A DNA stretch of 34,376 bases from a virus. Shown piece by piece: positions 25,454-31,535 of the stretch. A program made the position numbers and the translations under genes. Under the pieces are notes generated by a model. It made no database searches, was not told the origin of the DNA, and saw nothing but the letters and a program-made list of their open reading frames with translations. The stretch's first letter is position 1, and each line of letters begins with the position of its first letter. The stretch covers positions 1 to 34,376 of IMG/VR virus record IMGVR_UViG_3300020477_000078; one strand, 5' to 3'.

Positions 25454-26550
25454 CGCGCGTATTGCCAATATGTATGATTGATATCGGCGTGACCCAGGAG
25501 CGCGGCCACCTCTGCGTCAGAAGTGCGGTGATCGAAAATCAAGCACGACGCGTAGAAGTGGCGCAAGTCATGCCATGTCATTTCATCGACCGGATAGTTT
25601 GTGCGCTGGATTGCAACAGACAATCCACGATTTCTCCAATTGTCGCCGTCTGCGATTTCGCCTACTGAATTCGGAAACACCAGATCGTGTTTACGCATAT
25701 GCAACGGCTGTGACATTTTCCATTCACGCATCATGGTCGCGACGGTTGTGGACATCTTGACACTGCGGCTGGATTTTTCCGTCTTCGGCGGTCCTATTGT
25801 GTCATCTGATTTGACAGCGCGACGAACCAATACACGCTGGTTGTCGAAGTCCACATGCTTCCATGTCAACGCACGTTGCTCGCCCTGGCGCAAGCCAGTG
25901 TAAGCGGAGAACATAATTTCCTTCTTGTACGTTTCGGGCGCTGCATTGATGACCGCAACCATTTCTGCCGGATGAATGCGGCGTAGCTCCGGTATCGGCC
26001 GATTACGCAAGCTGATCGTGATAGAACGGGCTGGATTAAATGCAATGTACTGACGATCCACACACCAGTCCAACAGTTGTTTAATTGTCACTAGCGTATT
26101 GCGCTGCGTCGTAAGCGCGAACCCGCGATTGCCATTTGCTTTGACACGCATCCATTCAATAAACGTGTCGCGGATATCGTCCGAAGTAAGGTGACCCACC
26201 TTCATCTTGTTGGTCGGACCCACGCGGTATTTAAGCGCACAGAACTGTTCGATGTGCCGCCGCTTATTACCCTCTTCCGATTTCTTCCCCTTGCCGATGT
26301 CACCGCGTGCCGCGCGTTGTGCTTGCAGCTTCATAAACTCCTCGCACGCTTGCAGTATCGTAGGGCTGTCGTTCGGCAGCAGTGCGCCGTCACGGCTGCT
26401 GCTGCGCTGCACCTCTTCCATACGACGTTTAAACTCGTCGTTTACTTCCTTCTCCGTACCGCAGAACAGTTGCTCCTTCGGCCCGGCATACGTCGTATTA
26501 CGCATGTCGATACGCCATTTGCCTGGGGCTAACTCAATTACTTTTGCCAT
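25381..26550 (-). CDS. int: Tyrosine recombinase (integrase)
   Basis: A 389-aa integrase. The N-terminal arm-binding and SAM-like domains (residues 1-190) precede the catalytic domain with the family residues: R in YTGLRQGE, K in PPKTEKSSR, H-x-x-R in WHDLRHFYA, H in LGHADINHT and the nucleophilic Y in YWQYARYF. It inserts the phage into a tRNA-fMet gene judged by the adjacent attP. I use the ATG at 26550; an in-frame GTG at 26574 is an alternative without a better ribosome site. The gene is read from the promoter at 26904-26932, after the 84-aa gene. Confidence 0.95.
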   Translation of the reverse strand: MAKVIELAPGKWRIDMRNTTYAGPKEQLFCGTEKEVNDEFKRRMEEVQRSSSRDGALLPNDSPTILQACEEFMKLQAQRAARGDIGKGKKSEEGNKRRHIEQFCALKYRVGPTNKMKVGHLTSDDIRDTFIEWMRVKANGNRGFALTTQRNTLVTIKQLLDWCVDRQYIAFNPARSITISLRNRPIPELRRIHPAEMVAVINAAPETYKKEIMFSAYTGLRQGEQRALTWKHVDFDNQRVLVRRAVKSDDTIGPPKTEKSSRSVKMSTTVATMMREWKMSQPLHMRKHDLVFPNSVGEIADGDNWRNRGLSVAIQRTNYPVDEMTWHDLRHFYASCLIFDHRTSDAEVAALLGHADINHTYWQYARYFEERSSAMSDGDVLDDILGAAS

Positions 26551-26605
26551 TTTCCGCACTCTCTCATTTGCCACAAGCCTGCGCGGCTAGTCGCTTTCGC
26601 TCTAA

Positions 26606-26860
26606 TCAATTAGCCCAACGCTTAATAAAGCGCCGCAACTGCGCGGCATCTCGACGCCATTCCGGCTCTTCCTGATTGTACGGGTCCATCGCAATATCGA
26701 GCTTGTCCTTTGCCGCCTCGACAATGGCTTCGTCGTCATACTTCAAATTGACTTCTTCGATTGAGCCGGTGTCGAGGTAGCCATCAGGCACGTCCACCTC
26801 AACAAATTGCACCACCAGTTCGTCAACTTTAAATGCGGCTTTTACGATTGGGCGGATCAT
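26606..26860 (-). CDS. Hypothetical 84-aa protein between attP and integrase
   Basis: An acidic 84-aa protein starting MIRPIVKAAFKVDELVV and ending in the basic tail RRFIKRWAN. An AAGGAG site is upstream of the ATG at 26860, which I prefer over an upstream in-frame ATG at 26935. It is cotranscribed with the integrase from the promoter at 26904-26932. An excision or integrase-control role is possible from position only; no DNA-binding motif is visible. Confidence 0.65.
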   Translation of the reverse strand: MIRPIVKAAFKVDELVVQFVEVDVPDGYLDTGSIEEVNLKYDDEAIVEAAKDKLDIAMDPYNQEEPEWRRDAAQLRRFIKRWAN

Positions 26861-26903
26861 TTTCTCTACTCCTTTACCTCTCATTGCACTCAACACACCA
26901 TGC

Positions 26904-26932
26904 AGTATATCACAATTTGTTACACATTGCAA
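26904..26932 (-). promoter_or_regulatory. Strong sigma70-like promoter for the integrase operon
   Basis: On the minus strand TTGCAA (-35, 26927-26932), 17 bp, then TATACT (-10, 26904-26909), with an extended -10 (TGA before the hexamer). It lies 44 bp upstream of the 84-aa gene. No overlapping long ORF competes for the DNA. Confidence 0.75.
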
Positions 26933-26996
26933 CACTGACGGTCACACCTGTGCGCTAAAAATGTGATACATCCGCAAATACGATGCGGCTGAACAC

Positions 26997-27022
26997 AAAA
27001 AAGCCGCTCCCGAAAGAGTGGC
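26997..27022 (-). terminator. Hairpin with T-tract, minus-strand terminator
   Basis: Read on the minus strand, a stem-loop (arms 27016-27022 and 27003-27009, GCCACTC against GAGCGGC with one mismatch) is followed by TTTTTT (26997-27002). It would end leftward transcription that comes from the 27156-28236 operon, keeping it out of the integrase promoter. Confidence 0.5.
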
Positions 27023-27121
27023 TAACTTGTTGATTTATAACTGGTTGCGGGGAGAGGATTTGAACCTCTGACCTTCAGGTTATGAGACTGTTTAATACAC
27101 CAATAGAGTCAACAAGTTAGC
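27021..27121. repeat. 13-bp perfect inverted repeats flanking the attP core
   Basis: GCTAACTTGTTGA (27021-27033) and its exact complement TCAACAAGTTAGC (27109-27121) enclose the 45-bp tRNA-like core. The arms are perfect over 13 bp. They may be integrase or accessory-factor binding sites, or the stem of a large hairpin. They extend the att region beyond what a tRNA copy alone explains. Confidence 0.75.
27042..27086 (-). other. attP: attP core: 3' half of tRNA-fMet (CAU), with CCA
   Basis: Read on the minus strand this is the end of an initiator tRNA: the anticodon loop CTCATAA, the 3' anticodon strand CCTGA, the T arm AGAGG-TTCAAAT-CCTCT and the acceptor end CCCCGCAACCA. The 5' half of the tRNA is absent (upstream sequence does not fold), so this is not a tRNA gene. 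A copy of a tRNA 3' end beside an integrase is the standard attP, able to rebuild the host tRNA after integration. Confidence 0.88.
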
Positions 27122-27155
27122 GCCCTATCAGCCATACAGTGACACACAGTGCATG

Positions 27156-27308
27156 TCAATTGACTTCAGATGTATCGGTAGTTTGCGGAGATTTTGCGGA
27201 TCGTTCAACGACCGTGAGTTCCCCTTGCGGATATAGTGGTAGTCCACAAGAAAGACATCGGCTATCAACAACGCGGGTGACAGCCCCACACCAATCGCAA
27301 TCTACCAT
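27156..27308 (-). CDS. Small zinc-ribbon-like protein (50 aa)
   Basis: A 50-aa ORF starting MVDCDWCGAVTRVVDSRCLS. It contains two Cys pairs: C4-x2-C7 and C18-x2-C21, a compact zinc-ribbon pattern, then a polar tail. It begins at an ATG 7 nt inside the end of the previous gene, as expected for coupled translation. The gene is short but the metal-site pattern makes it credible. DNA or protein binding is likely; no partner is identifiable. Confidence 0.6.
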   Translation of the reverse strand: MVDCDWCGAVTRVVDSRCLSCGLPLYPQGELTVVERSAKSPQTTDTSEVN

Positions 27309-27568
27309 CTTGCCCTCGCCCACAACTCAAAATGAAAGGGCGCAATTTTTCTGGTAAACATTACCATGTTGCCGTCTGCGACAGATTCTCTTACTAGTTT
27401 AAGCGGATCTGGCTTTCCTCTAAACGGGCAATATTTGGTAATTTGCCATTGGTAACTCGGCAACTCTTTAATGGCAATTCTCCGCAACGGTGGCCGTTCA
27501 TTTTTATTTGCGGAAATCTTAGATTTGTTACTAACAATACCGCGCGCCGACGTTTGAATTGCAACCAT
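27302..27568 (-). CDS. Hypothetical 88-aa basic protein
   Basis: A basic 88-aa protein, ATG at 27568, one base after the stop of the previous gene. It has a Lys/Ser-rich N-terminal half and a C-terminal half with hydrophobic and aromatic residues (VMFTRKIAPFHFELWARARW). The C-terminal tail overlaps the zinc-ribbon start. No family recognised. Coding status is supported by its place in the packed minus-strand operon. Confidence 0.55.
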   Translation of the reverse strand: MVAIQTSARGIVSNKSKISANKNERPPLRRIAIKELPSYQWQITKYCPFRGKPDPLKLVRESVADGNMVMFTRKIAPFHFELWARARW

Positions 27569-27569
27569 T

Positions 27570-27932
27570 TCATTCGCCTTCCTCTTCTAAGTTGACCTCG
27601 CCGTTCAAAGCCATGTAACCAGCCCCATCGACATAGTTATCTCGGTGCTGCGGGTTTGTTTGCGTTCGGGCAATCTTTAACAGCGCAAGCATATTACCAA
27701 CATCCATCAAAGAGATTTCTTTTTTTAGATAACCACTCCACAACGCTCCAATGTTTTCAAAATTTTCATCGACAGCGCCATGTGTCTCAGCACGATCACC
27801 GGACACCAAATCACGCGCCTCAAGTAAGAGAGCCTCGCGAACTGTAACGTGTCCAGACGCGTTGCACGTTGGGCAATTCGGACTCCCTTCATCCACAATA
27901 AACCCGTTACCGTGGCAATCCTGGCAAATCAT
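27570..27932 (-). CDS. Zinc-finger plus DUF6378-like protein
   Basis: A 120-aa protein of two parts. The N-terminus has paired CxxC motifs (C3-x2-C6 and C20-x2-C23), a DnaJ-type zinc finger pattern. The rest fits the DUF6378 signature: LVSGDRAETHGAVDENFENI, then a LWSGYL helix, and MLALLKIARTQ and DNYVDGAGYMAL. Proteins of this family are common in phages, usually without a known role; the layout suggests a nucleotide-pyrophosphatase-like helical fold (inference). The start overlaps the preceding stop (ATGA). Confidence 0.8.
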   Translation of the reverse strand: MICQDCHGNGFIVDEGSPNCPTCNASGHVTVREALLLEARDLVSGDRAETHGAVDENFENIGALWSGYLKKEISLMDVGNMLALLKIARTQTNPQHRDNYVDGAGYMALNGEVNLEEEGE

Positions 27933-28141
27933 TTTTCACCTCGCATTGCCTTAACAACGGCCATCGGAATATGATATCGATCACCGTCTCTTATGATGAT
28001 CGTCCCGGCCGCAGCCGCGATCTCGTCAAAGTTTCCTTTTTTGAGCCAACGGTAAACACGGCGAGTCGTACTCTCGTCGTCACTGCCCCAGATTTCCCTA
28101 GCCGCTTCCTTCGGGGTCAGCAAAGTTGCAACAGGTATCAT
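27929..28141 (-). CDS. Excisionase-like winged-helix DNA-binding protein
   Basis: A 70-aa basic protein with a helix-turn-helix/wing pattern: TPKEAAREIWGS, then STTRRVYRWLKKG, then a short beta wing and IPMAVVKAM. This matches phage HTH_17/excisionase-type proteins, which act as recombination directionality factors or small repressors. Being about 850 bp from attP on the same strand as int makes a directionality role possible. The start overlaps the stop of the preceding small ORF (ATGA). Confidence 0.65.
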   Translation of the reverse strand: MIPVATLLTPKEAAREIWGSDDESTTRRVYRWLKKGNFDEIAAAAGTIIIRDGDRYHIPMAVVKAMRGEK

Positions 28142-28236
28142 CGCGATTCATCCTCTTTTGTAATATCTGTCATTACAGATGCAACAAGGATGTAACGCGT
28201 GTCAACTGAAAAAGTTATATTGAGCGTATCGCTCAT
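28138..28236 (-). CDS. Candidate 32-aa leader ORF
   Basis: A 32-codon ORF starting MSDTLNITFSVDTRYILV that ends exactly in the ATGA overlap with the excisionase-like gene. The overlap supports coding. Weak points are the absence of a clear Shine-Dalgarno and the dyads lying within it (28165-28180, 28221-28235). It could be a true mini-protein or part of the control region. Confidence 0.35.
   Translation of the reverse strand: MSDTLNITFSVDTRYILVASVMTDITKEDESR
28165..28180. promoter_or_regulatory. Operator-like dyad ATCTGT-CATT-ACAGAT
   Basis: A perfect 6-bp inverted repeat with a 4-bp spacer, close to the start of the leftward operon. The size suits a homodimeric HTH regulator such as the Cro-like protein at 28396. 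Confidence 0.5.
28221..28235. promoter_or_regulatory. Operator-like dyad TGAGCG-TAT-CGCTCA
   Basis: A perfect 6-bp inverted repeat with a 3-bp spacer in the divergent control region between the minus-strand and plus-strand operons. Confidence 0.45.
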
Positions 28237-28320
28237 ATCATTGCGTGTTCTCAACTCTTTTATTCGGTTCTTTGACACGTAATGCACTCCATGTGACGCG
28301 CAGTGTAACACGTTGGGTAA

Positions 28321-28369
28321 TTTACAGCAACTCACATTCTGTTATATTTAGCATCACTTATATGTGATG
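28321..28369 (+). promoter_or_regulatory. Rightward promoter with CATCAC-GTGATG operator
   Basis: TTTACA (-35, 28321-28326), 16 bp, then TATATT (-10, 28343-28348), immediately followed by the inverted repeat CATCAC-TTATAT-GTGATG (28352-28369), which would cover the transcription start. The promoter faces the Cro-like gene and the replication block. The overlapping dyad suggests autoregulation. Confidence 0.55.
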
Positions 28370-28395
28370 TTTTTTAATTTGGCGAGGAAACAAAC

Positions 28396-28626
28396 GTGCG
28401 GCTCGACCAATACCTACAAGCTAACGGACTTAACTGCGGACAGTTCGCCAAGCGGATCGGAGTAAGCCGAAACGCTGTCTACTATTGGTGCATCGGCGAG
28501 CGACGCCCATCGATCCAAAACACAATTGCAATTGAAGAAGCGACAGGCCGTCAGGTCACGGCTCGCGATTTTATGGCTGTCCTTGAGAGGAAATATGTCG
28601 AACAGAAACAAGGCGCGCGGCTATGA
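28396..28626 (+). CDS. Cro/C1-type HTH regulator
   Basis: A 76-aa XRE/Cro-type repressor with a GTG start. The helix-turn-helix is MRLDQYLQANGLNCGQFAKR (helix 1) with IGVSRNAVYYW (recognition region, about residues 21-31) and RRPSIQNTIAIEEATGRQVT. It is the first gene of the rightward early block and probably binds the dyads upstream. The gene ends over the start of the following nuclease gene (32-nt overlap). Confidence 0.85.
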   Translation: MRLDQYLQANGLNCGQFAKRIGVSRNAVYYWCIGERRPSIQNTIAIEEATGRQVTARDFMAVLERKYVEQKQGARL

Positions 28627-28921
28627 ACTGGAACGCGAAACAGTTCTTCACTGGCAAGGCCTCGGCCTTGAATGCAACCGCGTTTTCGGAAGCGGCGCGT
28701 TTAAAAACCAACTCGGCGACGACTATTCGGGCGACCTGCTGCTCGCGGGTTTCACCGTCGAATGCAAACGCAAAAAAAGCGGCTTCAAATTTTTATACGA
28801 CAGTTTGGCGCAGGACGACGCCGATATGCTGGTCGTTCGCGAAGACCGCAACGAGCGCCTTTATGTCATGCGCGAAGCGACTGTCGAGACGATCTTCCGG
28901 CAGTTGGGCCTTATAAAATGA
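28595..28921 (+). CDS. PD-(D/E)XK nuclease, Holliday-junction-resolvase-like
   Basis: A 108-aa nuclease. The N-terminal RGYELERETVLHWQGLGLEC helix is followed by the typical resolvase elements RVFGSGAF, GD-D-YSGD47 and VE56-C-K58, giving the D...ExK catalytic set. This resembles phage resolvase-type proteins that cut branched DNA, needed for packaging or recombination. The ATG at 28595 has GAGAGGA upstream at good spacing, and a longer frame that starts at 28526 is a shadow of the HTH gene. Confidence 0.82.
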   Translation: MSNRNKARGYELERETVLHWQGLGLECNRVFGSGAFKNQLGDDYSGDLLLAGFTVECKRKKSGFKFLYDSLAQDDADMLVVREDRNERLYVMREATVETIFRQLGLIK

Positions 28922-29100
28922 TGAGTTTTGTTGAGTGGTGTAGCGAAATCGAATTGCGTTATGACCGCTTGCCGCGTTGGTTTTTCGACAATGGTCGGCA
29001 GATGTCAGCTTATCGCGAATATCAAAATCAATATGACGCAGAGCGTCCGCACATCGCCGTCGAACTTTCAATAACTAAGGGTGAGCTTGATGGCCGCTAA
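28918..29100 (+). CDS. Hypothetical 60-aa protein
   Basis: A 60-aa, helical, charged protein beginning MMSFVEWCSEIELRYDRLPR. The start overlaps the nuclease stop and the end overlaps the start of the next gene. No motif is recognised. It is coded in the early operon, so a small DNA-metabolism accessory role is the best context guess. Confidence 0.6.
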   Translation: MMSFVEWCSEIELRYDRLPRWFFDNGRQMSAYREYQNQYDAERPHIAVELSITKGELDGR

Positions 29101-29878
29101 AGTTAACGAGCCGCTGTCCGTCAGAGTCATTGAGGAGATTGCCAAGCGCTTCGGGATTCGTCGCCTGTCTCATTCAAGCCTTGAACTTTTACGCAATGAA
29201 CCTGCCCTGTGGACGATGCGATATTTGTTTAAGGTCTACGAAGGCACCAACGCGGCGATGGAGCGGGGCAAGGCGGTTGAACATGGTTGCTATCTCGCGC
29301 ACCCAAACGTCGGTTCCGAGTTCGATCACCCTATTGACGAAGCGGTTCGTGAATTCAACAAGGCAACCGCGCTAGGGGTCAACGGAGAAGCGCGGGACCG
29401 CGAGCGCGAAAACGTTGCGCCAATGGTTCAGCAATACATTGACTTGTTTGATGGTAAATTGCCGGAGTTAGACGGCTTTCAGAGGCGAATAGAAATAGAA
29501 ATCCCAGGGTGCCCGATACCCTTGATGGGCTATACGGACTTTGATTTTGAAGACGTAATTGTCGATTTAAAAACGACGACGCGCCTTCCCAGCGCCATAT
29601 CATCAGCGCACCGAAGACAGGGCGCAATTTACAGCCGCGCGTCCGGCAACCGGGGTGTGGACGTAATTTATGTAACACCTAAAAAATCTGCGCGTTATAG
29701 GTTAGATGATACCACGCAAGAGTGGGCAGAAATTTGCGGAACCGCCCACGCGCTATTTCGTTTCCTCAGTAACTTCGAGAATCGCGAAGAAGTTGCTGCC
29801 GTTTTAGCGCCTAATTATGACCACTTTTTTTGGTCTTCGACCTTGCGTGAAAAGGCGCGAGAGGTCTTCGGATACTGA
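29090..29878 (+). CDS. RecB/Cas4-like PD-(D/E)XK exonuclease
   Basis: A 262-aa nuclease of the RecB/Cas4-like superfamily. The N-terminal RLSHSSLELL motif and RGKAVEHGCYLA block precede D150 in MGYTDFD and the core D159-L-K161 in VIVDLKTTTR, followed by HRRQGAIYSRA as the conserved Gln/Tyr motif. It probably degrades or processes DNA ends in phage recombination. I prefer the ATG at 29090, preceded by AAGGGTGAG, to the GTG at 29081. Confidence 0.85.
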   Translation: MAAKVNEPLSVRVIEEIAKRFGIRRLSHSSLELLRNEPALWTMRYLFKVYEGTNAAMERGKAVEHGCYLAHPNVGSEFDHPIDEAVREFNKATALGVNGEARDRERENVAPMVQQYIDLFDGKLPELDGFQRRIEIEIPGCPIPLMGYTDFDFEDVIVDLKTTTRLPSAISSAHRRQGAIYSRASGNRGVDVIYVTPKKSARYRLDDTTQEWAEICGTAHALFRFLSNFENREEVAAVLAPNYDHFFWSSTLREKAREVFGY

Positions 29879-30036
29879 TGCGCGTAATAATATATAGCGT
29901 TTGCACAATTATTGTTGCGTTAATTTTTTTCGATTTTACCAATCGTTTGAGCGAATGTCGTGACCTATCGTCAGCGCACTACGAACGATTAGCGCAGATC
30001 GAGCGCGACTTTTTTCTTTTTCCCAGAGAACCGTGA
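29878..30036 (+). CDS. Small single-pass membrane protein (52 aa)
   Basis: A 52-aa protein with an N-terminal membrane helix (residues 3-19, VIIYSVCTIIVALIFFD) and a polar C-terminus. The ATG overlaps the previous stop and its stop overlaps the next ATG (TGATG), so it is well placed in the operon. Such small membrane proteins in early operons may act in superinfection exclusion or host modulation; no family is recognised. Confidence 0.6.
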   Translation: MRVIIYSVCTIIVALIFFDFTNRLSECRDLSSAHYERLAQIERDFFLFPREP

Positions 30037-30599
30037 TGGGCAAGCGGTCGACATTTGAGCGCCGCGAGCGCGACTTTTATCCGACGCCTTACGCTGCTGT
30101 CGTCCCGCTGCTGCCGCATCTATGCGCCGTGAAACGATACGAAGAACCTTGCGCTGGTGACGGTGCGCTTATCTCTCACCTTTCCAAGCATGGCAAAATT
30201 TGCGCTCGCGCTTCGGATATAGCGCCGCAATCGGTCAGCATTAAAAGCGGCGATGCGACTACGCAACTTAGTTGCAACGGCGATTGCTTCATCACAAACC
30301 CGCCCTGGTCGCGCCCCGTCCTCCACAAAATCATTGAGCGGCTTTCTGACATCGCACCCGCTTGGCTGCTTTTTGATGCGGATTGGATGCACACAAAACA
30401 GAGCGGCGTATTGATGGACCGCTGCCGCAAGATCGTCAGCGTCGGTCGTCTACGCTGGATACCTGACAGCAAAATGACCGGCAAGGATAACTGCGCTTGG
30501 TATCTCTTCGATAATTCCTGTCTTCGACCGACGCAGTTTGTCGGGCGGTCAGCGCCTTACGGCACCGCGCTTAATAAAATGTGCCTTACACAAAACTGA
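30036..30599 (+). CDS. DNA adenine-N6 methyltransferase
   Basis: A 187-aa methyltransferase. The AdoMet motif EPCAGDGALI (residues 37-46), the acidic D61 after the second strand and the catalytic NPPW (88-91) with a YPTPYAA block near the N-terminus are all visible, as in phage N6-adenine methyltransferases. It likely protects phage DNA from restriction or marks it for packaging. I use the ATG at 30036, which overlaps the preceding stop, rather than the GTG one codon earlier. Confidence 0.88.
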   Translation: MGKRSTFERRERDFYPTPYAAVVPLLPHLCAVKRYEEPCAGDGALISHLSKHGKICARASDIAPQSVSIKSGDATTQLSCNGDCFITNPPWSRPVLHKIIERLSDIAPAWLLFDADWMHTKQSGVLMDRCRKIVSVGRLRWIPDSKMTGKDNCAWYLFDNSCLRPTQFVGRSAPYGTALNKMCLTQN

Positions 30600-30612
30600 A
30601 AAGGAAAAGCAA

Positions 30613-31203
30613 GTGCCACTCAATCTTGATTCACCTTCTGACGGCTCCAGCGGCGGTCAGTTCTACGACAAGCTGCGTTTCAACGCCCAAGGCGGCGTGT
30701 GGTTCATGAAGTCGCAGGATGGCGAAAAGCGTTTCCCGACCGGCTTCGAGGCCGTGTTCGACGTGGAAAACCTGCAAACCGGCTGGTCGAAATGGAACCA
30801 GAAACATATGGATTTTACACCCGACCCATCGCTGGAAGACCCGGCACCGCGTCCAGGTTCTGACGATGACGAACAGTGGAAGCGAGCGTTTAAGGTTCTC
30901 GTTTACAGCAAAGATGCTTTTAACGGGACGCTTGAATTTATGCATCAAGCTCGAACAGTGACGGGTGCGTTCAACGAACTTTACGCCGCTTATGAGGCGA
31001 AAGCCGAAGCCGGGAAGCTGCCGGTCGTCGCAGTCGATGGAGATCCAGTGCGCGTCGGTGATTATTACGCACCGTCTTGGAAGATCAAAAAGATGATCCC
31101 TCGGCCGCAGGCTATGGGGGAAATGAAAGAGGAAGCCCCTGCAAAGGAAGAAGCCCCTGCCGCTGCGGATGGCGAGGATATTCCAACCAACGATGAATTT
31201 TAG
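30613..31203 (+). CDS. Single-stranded DNA-binding protein (gp2.5-like tail)
   Basis: A 196-aa protein, GTG start at 30613 with AAGGAA 6 nt upstream. The frame opens earlier but without a ribosome site. The body (e.g. TGFEAVFDVENLQTGWSKW, and FKVLVYSKDAFNGTLEF) resembles the phage ssDNA-binding OB-fold proteins of podoviruses, and the acidic Ala/Glu-rich tail ends in DEF, similar to T7 gp2.5 and bacterial SSB tails, which dock replication partners. It coats ssDNA in replication. Confidence 0.8.
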   Translation: MPLNLDSPSDGSSGGQFYDKLRFNAQGGVWFMKSQDGEKRFPTGFEAVFDVENLQTGWSKWNQKHMDFTPDPSLEDPAPRPGSDDDEQWKRAFKVLVYSKDAFNGTLEFMHQARTVTGAFNELYAAYEAKAEAGKLPVVAVDGDPVRVGDYYAPSWKIKKMIPRPQAMGEMKEEAPAKEEAPAAADGEDIPTNDEF

Positions 31204-31245
31204 AGAACCGTAGGGCGGGTTCCCACGCGCCGCCCTTCCTGCGGG

Positions 31246-31277
31246 TGGGGGGCGAGGACGGCCATCCTCGCTCCCCC
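31246..31277 (+). terminator. Very stable hairpin after the SSB gene
   Basis: The arms GGGGG-GCGAGGA and TCCTCGC-T-CCCCC form a 12-bp stem with one bulge and a 6-base loop. No T-tract follows, so it is not a classic Rho-independent terminator. It may be an RNA processing or stability element, or a partial terminator. Confidence 0.5.
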
Positions 31278-31316
31278 TATGCCCGCGCAACAAAAATGCA
31301 CATGAGGCGCAAGCAA

Positions 31317-31535
31317 ATGAAACTTAGGCGCAAGCAATGGACGGTAGCAACATTAAACAAAATGCTGCAAGGATACCGCGACGGCGTCAGCGTCGCTGAC
31401 CTAGCAAAAACTTATGATGTTACAGCCAGCGCGATCCGGCAGCAGGCGAGCAAGTATGGCGTAACGAGAACAGCCGAACATTTGTCGATGGTAAGGCGGG
31501 AAGCCAGCGGGTTGCCGAGGGTGGGTGATGAATAA
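31317..31535 (+). CDS. HTH DNA-binding protein
   Basis: A 72-aa basic protein with a resolvase/GcrA-like helix-turn-helix (about residues 12-45: GYRDGVSVADLAKTYDVTAS then AIRQQASKYGV). The start is uncertain: in-frame ATGs are at 31296, 31302 and 31317. I choose 31317 because GAGG lies 9 nt upstream. It overlaps the radical SAM gene by 8 nt. It could be a transcription regulator of late genes; this is inference. Confidence 0.65.
   Translation: MKLRRKQWTVATLNKMLQGYRDGVSVADLAKTYDVTASAIRQQASKYGVTRTAEHLSMVRREASGLPRVGDE

Larger units (their letters stand above)
26971..27514. repeat. TTTGCGGA motif family around attP (candidate integrase arm sites)
   Basis: TTTGCGGA occurs at 27182-27189 and 27193-27200 (11 bp apart, same face of the helix), TTGCGGA at 27225-27231, and TTTGCGGA at 27507-27514. 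Inverted copies are at 26971-26978 and 27481-27487. The cluster surrounds the attP core at 27042-27086. Direct repeats spaced by a helical turn fit integrase arm-type binding sites. Some copies lie in coding sequence, so coincidence is possible. Confidence 0.4.

Noticed and set aside
27042-27086. Complete tRNA gene
   Set aside because: Only the 3' half is present. The upstream sequence lacks acceptor, D-arm and 5' anticodon strand, so it is an attachment site.
28526-28594. N-terminal extension of the resolvase-like nuclease
   Set aside because: It overlaps the HTH gene out of frame and lacks a ribosome site; the ATG at 28595 has one.
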